From assembly GCA_038093515.1 (NCBI GenBank), contig JBBPSI010000045.1, positions 1-64,000 on the forward strand: a stretch of DNA of 64,000 nucleotides, in the 5' to 3' direction. This document shows positions 12,058 to 22,661 of this stretch, in pieces (the stretch's first letter is position 1; the number at the start of each line of letters is the position of its first letter). The translations under genes were made by a program, and so were the position numbers. The DNA is from Butyriboletus loyo (Eukaryota; Basidiomycota; Agaricomycetes; Boletales; Boletaceae). The notes under the pieces were generated by a model. That model saw only the letters and a program-made list of their open reading frames with translations. It searched no databases and had not been told where the DNA came from.

Positions 12058-13329
12058 TCACTCTTCAGCTACCATAGCTCGCCGGGCTGTAACCCCTCTC
12101 TGACGCACACGAGACTGGGCAAACGCGCTCGGTGCGACAAAGATTGCTTCTGCAAAGGCAAAGGCAACGCCAACCGCGGCGTTGAGGATCCGCCAATGAG
12201 GACCAATGACATCTACGCCTTCAATTGTAGCATTGAGAGTTTTATACGGATACCCGAACTGTGCAGCTAGACGCGAGATGGACGCCGTGAGAGGGTCGAG
12301 AGGAAGAACGCGATGGACGCGTACAGAAGTAGCGTTTGCGGGGTGGAATGAAATGAGGGAGCTAAGAACAGCAGGGATAATAAGAGTAGGTATTGACCAG
12401 TGGAGGAGAACACTCCAAAACACGGAGGACTGGAAAGTCGCGAGGGGGGGATAAGGAACTGTGAGCTGCCAATCGCCAGTGTTAACAACTCGCGGGAAAT
12501 GGATCTAACATGCAATCAACTAGCGAAACAAAAGCACAAGGAAAGGTTCATACCTCCAGGAAGGTCCACGGAATAACTTGATATAGAATATAGAGGAGCT
12601 CGAACAAGGCGGTGATGAGCGAGATATTGAGGGAATTCGAGAGTGTCTAGCATGAACAGGGTTTAGTGGCGCTAAAATGTGATCGAAATTGACATACGGA
12701 TCTGGAAGCTAGCAAATACACACCAGCATGCTGTTTCGCACCTGTCTGCAGCGTTTTGAATGTAGTGTCAGCAAGTTCAAGGGAGGGCCTGGTAATGTCG
12801 CGTAGAATGCTGCGTGGAGTGGACGTGAACATGATACTGCGTTCCTTCTGTGGAGTGTACGCGGGAGGTTCACTAGGGGTCTCTTCCTCGGATGGTGAGA
12901 TAGGAGCGTTCTTGAGCATCATCGACACTTCCCGAATCTCTGGCACGGGGGTGACTACGCGAGGAGGGTTGCGACGTGTAGAACGAGTCGAAGGTGGACT
13001 AGCCAACCTCTTTTCTGATATCACCTCTGGCGATTGCAAGGCAGGGGATGCAGCGGAATTTCTACGGAAGGATAAGCTAGACGACGACAACGAGCAAAAA
13101 GGGAGACGCACACATGGACAACTGGCTGTGTGGGCCTCTTCCGTTTCAAGAGACCCGAGAAGGCGGGGTTATCCTCCAGCGAGGCATGATTGTCATGAAG
13201 ATGTTTTCGGATTCGCTGTTGAAGGTCTTCCTTCGTTCCGTGATCGCTGATACGGAGAGCCAAGGCTATCTCCTTGAGCTCCATTTTCTTCTTGGGCTGT
13301 AGGGAGCCAGAGTAGACGGCTGTTGTCAT
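12058..13329 (-). CDS. SAP-domain protein with C-terminal membrane segments
   Basis: Function unknown. Exons complement(12058-12504, 12554-12646, 12698-13061, 13112-13329) give 373 aa. Residues ~13-48 form a SAP-type helix-extension-helix motif (MELKEIALALRISDHG, then EDLQQRIRKHL), a fold that usually binds DNA. A basic Ser/Pro/Thr-rich linker follows. The C-terminal half has hydrophobic segments: LNISLITALFELLYILYQVIPW, then a Trp-rich stretch FWSVLLHWSIPTLIIPAVL, and near the end NAAVGVAFAFAEAIFV. The joins are in phase and restore the continuous hydrophobic stretch. A SAP motif on a membrane protein suggests a place in the inner nuclear envelope, like Src1/Heh proteins, but no LEM/HeH or MSC domain is visible, so this is only an inference. 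It is divergent from the Cys-rich secreted gene, 308 bp away. Confidence 0.7.
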
Positions 13330-13637
13330 TGTGTTCGTGCTGTGGCCAACGACGATGACTGGACTTGATGTGGTTTGGGATGAAGGTCAATAAGCTGATG
13401 CAGTTCAATCAACATCAACAAATCGCGTTGACACGTAAACACGTGACACGTTCCCCACATGTTCCCCGACCCAATCAAGTGCACGGGGTCCCTTCTGCGA
13501 TGATGGTCGTTCGGTGGCCATATGACGCTGCGGACAACTAGATATGGATATGATAGACTCTCTTCTTTCCTTACCAACCACCGCAGTCTTTTTCTCCTTC
13601 TCCTTGTCCTCTGGTAGGATATCCACGGCCAGCTAGC

Positions 13638-14331
13638 ATGCGCTCGATCGTCTGCCCTCTCTCGTTCCTTTTGCTTGCTGGTCAAGGTCAGTTTCTCCCT
13701 CGTGAAACCGGCCTCAGTTATATAGATCTACCTCCCAGCGCTTGCGTTGACTATCGATGTCGGAGGCATTCTTGGAAACGTGTCTGCTAGCGACTTCCTC
13801 GATGTCACTGACACGTATCTTCTGACCGACGTGAGTGTCAAGTCTCTGGTAGCTCGTCAGATCGCAAAGAACCTTGAGCTATCGACAGTGCCAAGCGCAG
13901 TGCAACAGTGCGAACTCCATGATCACCGTAAGTGCCTGCTTCCGCTTTTATGCGGTAGTGTCACGCACCTCTTTTCAGAGTTGTGGCACCAACGATCACT
14001 GTCTTTGCGATACAACTACGGTCACTGCAATCACTAGTTGCCAAGTTCGCCACAAGCACCGATCCCCGGGCTGGTTCCGCTACCGCACTCACAGGTAAAC
14101 TTCCGACGTTGATATCCCTTGTTTCACTCACGTTCGTGCACCATGAAAGCTTACGCAACGGCATGTTCTCGCGTCAATGTCACCATCCCGACATCCCTTG
14201 TCACCTTGACAACCCGACCGGGCTGGGATGGATCCTTTGAAGCTAAGCTCAGCACGGGAGAAACAGTGTTGACCGTGGCCGCTGCCACTCTTCTGGGCGG
14301 GGCTGCTCTTTTGCTTTTGTCGAACGTCTAG
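13638..14331 (+). CDS. small secreted Cys-rich (CFEM-like) protein, apparent frameshift
   Basis: Likely a cell-surface protein. Exons 13638-13686, 13739-13830, 13889-13927, 13979-14094, 14150-14331. The first join creates a signal peptide (MRSIVCPLSFLLLAGQALA). Cys-rich exons follow (CQAQCNSANSMIT, then SCGTNDHCLCDTTTVTAITSC). The C-terminal part ends with a hydrophobic helix (VLTVAAATLLGGAALLLLSNV), typical of a GPI-anchor signal. The Cys-rich half and the C-terminal half are in different frames: a one-base shift is needed near 14041-14045, and no GT-AG or GC-AG intron can supply it. It is therefore either a recent pseudogene or a base error. Without the shift the reading ends after a nonsense tail. 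CFEM membership is suggested by Cys spacing only. Confidence 0.6.
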
Positions 14332-14596
14332 ACGATTGAGTCAACGTGATCATTCTGGCCGTGTTTTGGGTTGCCATCTATGACGCCCTTGCAATCCTAG
14401 TTCTTGTCGCTAAAGTTTCGGACAAGGGACTCTGTCGTAAGTGTCAGAAATCGCTAGGGGTTGTATTATAAACTGTGGCTGTGTCACTTTGCAAAATCTC
14501 CCTATCGCTCGTCCTATGTAGTACCACTTCTGACCCGTCCCATTGAAGTATAATCACTCTGCGCCGAGCGATAATTCACCATATTCTATTATTTCT

Positions 14597-17500
14597 ATGC
14601 ATAATGCTCGTTCTTTGTTCGTCCCCTCGCGCATGCGTCCCCTAGCAAATGCTTCGACTTTCATTGGCATCCGAAACTACTTCAGAAACATATCCAGACG
14701 GACGGCGCCGACTGCGTACGACTCGCGTCCTGCTCAGAATTTTTCTTCCTCGGCTACCAGTCATGCTTCTACTGCTATACACCGCAAGCCATCCCACTAC
14801 AAACTCCCGACAGACGTTTACTTCTCTGAAAATTCACCTCTCGCCCCCTCCACTCGCTTTGACTGGAGACTGCGATCCACATCGCGTTATCACCACAGGC
14901 ATGATCCGCTAGGGAAGCGAGATGGCACCAGTGCATACATGAAACGCGTCGTTCCTTCGCATACCCAGGTCCAGCCAGGCGAACCACTTTACGAAGAGAT
15001 CCAGGCTTACCATGATCAGTAAGTTCTTTACTCCACAGAGTAACTCCACGGCGGTGCCACCGAACTGTTGCAGTTTTTTGCCCCTACTAGACGCCGAACA
15101 GGCGGAGGACGAATCAGTGCTTCGTGATCGTCTGTCAAGTTGGTCGCTGTCTCGTTTACGCCAAGGAGGCTATACCATCACGGACCTCTACGCGTTTTGG
15201 GTAGAGGCTCCGCAGTTTCGGAATCCAATTGCCTGCTTCTCTCTCGGTCCAGGGATAATTCTGCCGGAGCACAGATTCGAGTAAATAGCTTATTCCAAGC
15301 GGTCCAAGCGTCGTACTCATTTTCCTCTGCACCAGAAATGGGACTCAAGTCCTACTGTCACACCTTGACCCCCTACAAGAGATGCCCTTGCGTGGTACTG
15401 TGGTGGCGAGTAATGCTACCCAACTTCGCATCATATTCGACCACAAATTTGATATCAGTGACGGTCTGTGGCGCCTTGATGTTGGGCGGTCCAACATCAT
15501 TTTCGAACGGATGCGTGCCGCGATTTTGCACTTCAACCATGACCCTGCAGTATTGGAGGTCGGTCAAACACCTGACAGGCAGTTTGTCATCCAAGGCACC
15601 CATCTCCGTGATGTGTTTCTCCGTTCGTTTTCTCCAGCATCCACCTCTCTGCATCAGCCCTTGCAAGCCCCGAACGAAGTCCAGTATGTCTCCCATGATA
15701 CATTGGAACACCAAAGTCGAGACGAGCGTGAACACGGCGGTGCATACAAGGACGACATGAGGATCCAGAGCTGGGCGCGGCGATTTGCAAAGACAAACCC
15801 GATTGAGATGGACGGTGATCCTGCCTTGGATGGTTTGAATGCGACTCAAATTCGCGCTGTTGCAATGATGATTGGGGAACGTATTTCCCTAGTTCAAGGT
15901 GTAAGCGCGTTGTTTTCGGAAAACTTTATGAGATTTGTTTGACTGTGAAACCCAGCCTCCGGGAACAGGCAAGACGAAAACTATCGTCGAGACTGTCAGG
16001 CTACTCAAGGTAGGCTGCACCAGCTGACGGCCTTGACATGCCGGTGAATCTCAAAAATAATTTAGGCCCACTTTGAAGTACATCACCCAATCCTTGTCTG
16101 TGCGTATACCAACGTGGCAGTGGATAATCTTGTGGAAGGTTTTGCGGAAGCTCGCTTGAAGCCTCTACGCATCGGCCTCCGTGGTAAGATAAAAGACAGT
16201 CTCACCCCACACACTCTCGACTATAAGCTCGATAAGCATCCCCTCAAGTCAAAGGTGGACAAGCTCCTCGAAGAGAAGAATCGTACGGAGAAAAAATTAA
16301 CGGACTTGACTAAGAGAATTGAAGCTGTGCAGAGAGCCCCAACGATTCGCTCTGCAGGACAGGTTGACCAGATGCGGTCTGCCTTGCTTGCACAAGAGCG
16401 CCAGTCGATGGCTATAGCCGCGAAGTTGTACGCCATCCACCAGGAAATGTTGCGGGACATCACCGCAGATGCCGATGTGGTGCGTGCTCGTTTCCGAGCT
16501 TCTTCCCCTTTTTCTTTGTGCTCTGACTTTGTGTAAGATTTGTACAACTTGCATCACCTCGGCCAGCGTTGCGCTCAACGTACTTGACTTTCCTGTGGTT
16601 TTCCTTGACGAAGCGTCCATGTCAACGGAGCCAGCATCCCTCATACCTTTGATGAAAGGAGTACGTGTTTCATCCTGGACGCATCTGCCGATTTCCGATG
16701 TATGAGCGCTGTAGGCACAACACGTTGCCCTTATCGGAGATCACAAACAACTTCCGCCTGTCATCACAAGTCGGGAGGCGCAGTTGAAGGGCCTTGGAAC
16801 CAGTCTTTTTGAGAGGCTGACGGAAGAAGGGGGTAGGTCGTGCTTTTTTTGTTCAGTTAATGCATTACTTAATTGTGGCTTAGTTGTGCCGTCAATTATG
16901 CTGGATATTCAATACCGGATGCATCCGTCCATATCGCAGTTCCCGTCGCTAGAATTTTACAATCTTTCCTTGCGAGATGGGACCGTTGATGTTCTCGGAA
17001 ATATCTCACCGAATCTCCTCCCTCCACTTTCGAGCCATTTGCCGGTGGATGCGTTGACTGGCCATCGGAGATCTGTTGCATTTTTAGATCATGGTGGATC
17101 TGAGACTGCCAAAGATCGCAGCAGAGTCAACTGGAACGAAGCGCACATCGTCTGCAGTGTTGTTGAGGACCTCCTGCTGAAAAATGAGGTTCGTTTACCT
17201 TGAAATGCATCTATCGACTGGAACGCGCTGATCGGAGTTTGGGAAAGTATCTTCATGGAGAAGACATTGGCATCATTGCGCCTTACGTCGCTCAAGTCTC
17301 ATTACTGACGCGCCTTCTTAAGTCCGATGAGAAGTATCGCAAACGCTTCTCTACGACCCTTGGCGACCATCGAAGACTACAGCTCTCCGATGTCGATGTC
17401 AAGACTGTCGATGGGTTTGAGGGCCGGGAAAAGGAAGTGATCATTTTTTCCACTGTGCGCAATAATCCGTCGGGGCAGATTGGATTTCTCGCCGATAGGC

Positions 17501-17796
17501 GGAGACTCAACGTTGGACTCACACGCGCCAAACGGGGGCTTTTCATTATTGGGAGTCTCAGCACACTCAAAGAGAGCAAGGTAGCGAAGGGACTGGCTGA
17601 CGAGGCTGGATACGTGTCCACCAGCCGTGGGGGGAGGGGAACTGAAACCTGGAGGAGATATACAGAGTATCTGGTAGAGCAGCGGATGGTCCTTCAACTT
17701 ACTGGGGATAGACTGCATAAAGCCCTCTATGGGAACGTGCCTGCGGGGTTGCGTTCGTCGAGTTTGCAGCTGGGAGTATATGGCACCCGTTACTGA
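14597..17796 (+). CDS. SF1 helicase, Upf1/SMUBP2-like, probable mitochondrial presequence
   Basis: Nucleic-acid helicase of superfamily 1. Exons 14597-15018, 15074-15280, 15336-15900, 15956-16009, 16066-16479, 16538-16660, 16715-16832, 16884-17188, 17248-17796 encode 918 aa. The N-terminus is Arg/Ser-rich and lacks acidic residues for ~40 residues, like a mitochondrial targeting peptide. Motifs in order: GPPGTGKTKT (Walker A, formed by the exon 3/4 join), VCAYTNVAVDNL (Ia), VFLDEAS (II), ALIGDHKQLPP (III), IQYRMHP (IV), TVDGFEGREKE (V) and GLTRAKRG (VI). Between motif Ia and II is a charged coiled region typical of the SMUBP2/Hcs1 group. A TTG-started longer frame exists, but the first ATG is at 14597. 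The 17189-17247 intron is chosen because it keeps phase and restores the HGEDIGIIAPY segment. Confidence 0.87.
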
Positions 17797-19105
17797 TATT
17801 GATGAGACAGCTGTGTTATGCACTCTACACTTTTGTACACGGTTTAATGCCGAGGCTCATAAAGTGGTTACACAAGGACGCTCACGATATTTCGTCAACC
17901 CTGTTCGTGGAATAATAGTAAATGAGCTGTCTCGTCGGGAGTACCACGCTCTTCGTACCCTCATGGGAGTTCCTCGCTGGTTTAAGCACATGACTTGAGG
18001 TTGACATCGCTCGGCTGGGCGACATTAGTGCATCATAAAAATTAGTCCGAACGATCGGCTCAAGCCTCAAGAAGAAACGTGTCACTGTTTCAAAGGTCCC
18101 ATCTCGGAAAAACATGACTCTTTTGTTGTTGTTGTTGTTGTTCGGCTTTCAGCGGACGCGCCGAGGCTATGCACAAAGCATTGGCAGGGACGCAAAACTT
18201 GTCGTGTCTAAAATGTATACGTCATGTGGGAAGGATGATATATCAATCGGTGGCAAGATAAGCTCGCCGTCGAACTCGACGACAATCGGGTCGGGAAAGT
18301 GATCGTGAAACGACCGAGCGGTTTCGAATGGATATGTTCCAAATTGCGCGCGTCGCCTTGATCCGAAGACCCAAAGACAGCCCTGGAAGTATTGGCGGGG
18401 AGGCGGATCCTTACTTTCGAGGCTGTATTCCGTTGTATCGGCTTACATCGGATTAATGGGGCACAATTGCTGTGCCGCTTGCGGTGTCCTCGGGAATCGT
18501 CGCCGGCTGATGGAGATCCTCCGACTTCGATGGACGCTCAAGATTTCTATCGCGTATTTATCAGAGCGAGGTCTTCCATGCTGTCTTTTACAAAACGGAC
18601 TTCTTTTGGCCCGTATGTCGGTCACGTGGTACTGTGAGTGTGGTCCGAGAATCGCTGGCCAGAGTTCGTTTGGGTGCACAGGCGAGTTACGTATCGATGT
18701 CACGACCGAGCACGTGGCAGAGGCCTTACCATCTCTGGAGAAGCGTCTCATAACCCGCGTTTTGACAGTGTGAATTTGCGTGTCATCTGCTTTGAATGTT
18801 GCTGTGAGTGCCGAGATATGACCAATGCATTACCGTCATGCCTCCGCCCTCCCAACACTCAAAAACGTCCCAGCTGTGCGCTCTCGGTCCCCCAAGTCGC
18901 AGAACTTGCTACCAGGAACAAGATCCCCATCCTCCTCCTTCTCTCCTCCAGCACTCTCTGTCCGCTCATCCTTTTCGTCATCTTAATTTACCAGAAAACG
19001 GTATTCCCAATCGCGGAGACGTGTTCTTCGTCCGCTGAAGAACCAGCCCTCGTTCTATCATTGGATTGCAAATCTCCTGCAACTCTACTGCTTGACAACC
19101 AACAA
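17797..19105. other. long intergenic region with TTG repeat
   Basis: About 1.3 kb between the helicase stop and the start of the zinc-finger gene. A (TTG)n microsatellite lies at about 18122-18142. Open frames of up to ~100 codons exist on both strands (e.g. 18456-18773) but show no family features or splice-supported continuation. The last part is probably the 5' untranslated and promoter region of the next gene. Confidence 0.5.
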
Positions 19106-22100
19106 ATGTCACCTTCCTTAGCATCGTCGGATGGCCACGGTGGACAGTCAAATACCTTGTCTCCATCGGAGGCCCAACCGTCCTACCACTCCTGCGACGC
19201 TCTCCCGATGATCACCACTTCGCACTTTGAGTCTACCGTCGGCGACGTAGCCTTGTCCCCCTGCCGCGAACCGTCGATGTACTCTGTTCCCCAGCCCCCA
19301 GTACATTGGTCCAGGTTGGCCGAGCCGGTGTACGGTCTTGCCGCGTCCCGGGCCGGTGGCACGGCCCCTTCCGCAACACCTCTCGGTTCGTTTTCCAGCA
19401 ACCTCGCCGTTCCCGCACCAGCATTTGGCCTTGGCGGATCGCCCTTTGATTTATCAGTGTCGCCTTCGATCCACAGCAACGGTCACAACGATCTTGTCAC
19501 TCGCAACGAACGTCCGTCCACGTACGCAGCTTTCCTTTTGACGCGTTCGCGCACCGTAAAGGTACGTTTTCTGGCGTATGATGATCCTGCGGGACAGCCA
19601 GGCTGATTGTGAGGTATCACAAGGTACACAAGCACCCCGAAGCAACGTTTCTGTCCCTTGGCTCGATTTTCGATTTTCTTGATGAAACCGTATATAATTT
19701 CCTTGTCAGTTAATTTGTGAGCTGACGGACTCCAAGGATCAGCCTGACCATCCACGCGTCGGGTCCTCTGTCTCCATGTGGACGTTGAGGGACCTGTCTT
19801 CCCTCGACGAAGTGTGGATGGTTTTCAACTCCCATCATGACGTGAGTGTGTACTTCTGTCACTTCGCCACAATTCGTGTCATCAGCCGCCCACGCGCCGC
19901 GCTGATGTGGGCGGCATGCGACGCGAGTGACACGTCGCGGGTGTTAATGTTTTAGCATGGGCCAGCGCGGCTCGAAAACACCTGCGGCAAAAAGGGGTAA
20001 CGATATGAGTCAGATTTTGAAATCAGGCACCCATTATCGTATCGCCGCAGGAGCTGAGCCGAGTCCAAGGCTCTACTCCACTATTTGTTTTTCCTCGGCG
20101 ATCGTCTTTTATGATCGGAGTTTGTCGTATTGACTGGGACTTCCCTCCATGGGTTACTTTTGACAGGCGTGTAGATTTCTCTCGCTTTCCCTCCCATCTT
20201 TCGCCGTATTTCCTGCTCTCGAGGCCGACCTGGGACCGCTCGAGAAACTTCGTCGTGTTGACGTGTCGTCCAGGGTAAGACTTGTCATTTCTCGCGGTGC
20301 TCGGCTGCGATAATTGAGTGCCACTCGAATGAACCAATATAGTTTCCGTCTCTCCCTGTTATCCAACCCGAGAGGAAGTCCCATAGGCTTCGCATGTCGA
20401 TATCCACACCAGACCTTAACCACATGTACATTGGACATCCCAGCGCTGAGTCTCAAACTTCACCTGCAGTTCAAACCGACAAGTTCATAATTTCGAGTAA
20501 TCCCCCCAATCCAAGAACAACATTCCGAGTAGGCGACTGGATGTTAGTATCTTCCTCATTTTGATTTCATCATCTTGTTAGGGGTCGCGATCAACCTCTC
20601 ACATTTGTAATATCCTTCTTACTGACTACATTTATTGTTAGATGCAGTTCTGTTACCTGTGCCGCTCACAACTTTGGGTGAGTGTTTCCTTTGTTTTTTC
20701 CGCAGCAGCGGTCGGATAGCATGTCGTCACATGCATGGTTGCGTGACCAGGTCACAACCAAGTCGGGCCAGCCCTGTTTTCGTATCAGGTCACGGTGTTA
20801 CTCCGATTACAAATTATTACACCCTCCTATCTTTCTGGATGAACCTCTCTCGCTCGTGCTCATCTTTTTCCCTTCCTTGCATAAAAGTCAATTATGGTTC
20901 TGACCGATTCGTTCCCTTGCATGATTTTGCACAGACGCAACCTGGCTTGCAGAGGTTGTGGTTGTCCGCGTTCAGAAAGTCAAGTTTCATCGATGAACCG
21001 TCAAGCTCTGGGCATGCCGTCTGCACGTCTCCCCACTTCTCCGCGTTTTGCTAGCGCCGCGAGCACTACGCCGTTCTGCACGAGCCCTTCGATACCAAAC
21101 TCCTCCCATTACCCCACCGTTGTTCATGGCCCACGGTATCCTCTAGCAGCTCAGCCTGTCACTACTGCGAAACCCGCGTCACCATCTCACCCCCTCCTAA
21201 CTCCTTCTGGGCGTTCCTTCTCGGTGGGAGGCAAGGTGCAGAATGTATCCAACGACCCATCTATGCCATGCGTCATGTACTGGCCCGATAACGAGTCGCT
21301 CCCGGAGCAAGGTCAGATCCGCCCTAGCAGCCTCACTGGAATTCCGGTAAGTCAACTCACAGAACTTGGGGTTCTTCGGTAGCTGATTTACACCGTAGCA
21401 ACCCCCCATCCTGAATACGGGAAATCGTGGACCGATTGAGCATCAACCCGGCGATTGGATCTGCCAGAAGTGCAATTATCTGAATTGGAGACGGCGCAAG
21501 GTTTGCCAGACTTGCTTCCCATGTGAGCTTCTTCTCTTCCTATGTTCCCTTGTTGTTGTTCTCATGGATTTTCCAGATGCCGAGGGCAATGGTGATTCTA
21601 TCTCGGCTGCAGTGCAGACCGAGCGGATTAACCTATTGACGTCCCTTCTCGCTCAAAACCAGTTGCCATTAAGAAACACGCCTTCTTCTGTCGATGTTCC
21701 CCGCCGAAACACAGTGACGCAGATGCTGCACGAACGTCCATCGGAGGCCGTCATACCTTCATCAAGGTTCAGTCGTTCGCAGATCGACCTTCGCCACGCC
21801 GCGCAGCATCCCGACCCCCAGTTCATATACGAGACCTCGGCACCTACTCTCCATTCGTTTCCCTTGTTCCCAAGTATGCGAGATATGCAAGATGCCCTAC
21901 CTGACAGCGATCCAGCGCCACTCTTGCCCTCTTTTTTGCAGGATATTGTCCAGTCACCGACTTTATCCCCTACGTCGACATCTTCTGCAGACTTGTCCGT
22001 CGAGGAATACGAGGATATTGCTCGCCCTGGTCGTGACCGAGTGGCAGCTCGCGATGACTCTATTTCCAACTTCACTCTTGGGAACATTTGGAGGCTCAAC

Positions 22101-22205
22101 GACGAAGAGACGACTGGTATTGCTGGCATTGCCTTACCCCATCACGAGGACCTTGTTGGCAGCAGGAAGAATAGCCAGGAGATTCTACGTCGCCAGTCTC
22201 CTTAA
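19106..22205 (+). CDS. protein with two RanBP2-type zinc fingers (probable RNA binding)
   Basis: Likely an RNA-binding protein. Supported exons: 19106-19561, 19737-19841, 20343-20542, 20642-20677, 20935-21346, 21399-21522, 21577-22205. A further exon ending at 20274 is needed to keep phase; 20224-20274 (after a long pyrimidine tract) is preferred, giving about 670 aa. Two RanBP2 fingers are clear: the first is assembled across two introns (GDWICSSVTCAAHNFG then RNLACRGCGCP), the second is in one exon (GDWICQKCNYLNWRRR then KVCQTC). These fingers bind single-stranded RNA. The N-terminal and C-terminal parts are Ser/Pro-rich. Fungal Nrp1/Arp proteins pair such fingers with an RRM; the poorly resolved part at 19740-20280 could be a divergent RRM but I cannot show it. 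Introns here are unusually long (175, about 380 and 257 nt). Confidence 0.72.
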
Positions 22206-22661
22206 TGCACGCAACCGTTGTGTGGACTAAGACTTGCCCTCAACCAGCGTCATTTGCCCTCATCGTGGCGTACGGTATGGGTTTGCAGGATTTTCTCTGC
22301 GGAAGACTCGGACTAGATTATTATTGTTATTTTCTGTCTCTGCTGGCTCTCATGGACCGTTTGGAGTTATCGGGGACCAGTGTCGCTCCCATCTCTCAAG
22401 TATAGGATCTCTCAGGGTATACTGCATCTTTACAGCATGTGCATGTTTATCTTGTTCATTTATATTATTTTGGAACATATACATTAGTGTAGCCCTCGTA
22501 CTTAGAAGAAGAATTTTGTCTAGGTATTGTTAAATAAATAGGATTGTTGCAAGCTTGCTCACCTAAATATTTAACCGTTCCGTAGCAGGCTACGGATCGA
22601 TAGGTAACATGGTACAAGGCAGGGAGTCGGTGTATAATTACCCTCCTCCATAGTCTCCATC
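22206..22661. other. intergenic region upstream of APC1 with a perfect palindrome
   Basis: Holds the 3' end of the zinc-finger gene and the APC1 promoter. A perfect inverted repeat, TCCGTAGC-AG-GCTACGGA, lies at 22579-22596, 66 bp before the APC1 ATG. A TATA-like GTATAATTA follows at about 22631. No gene seen. Confidence 0.5.

Noticed and set aside
12698..12760. An 11-nt micro-exon in the SAP-domain gene
   Set aside because: It would need a 33-nt intron; reading straight through keeps the frame and gives the same downstream phase.
14045..14094. A possible intron that might remove the frameshift in the Cys-rich gene
   Set aside because: Its ends fit GT-AG, but joining leads to a stop at once (Val-Asn-Phe-Arg-Arg-stop) and loses the conserved DPRAGS segment.
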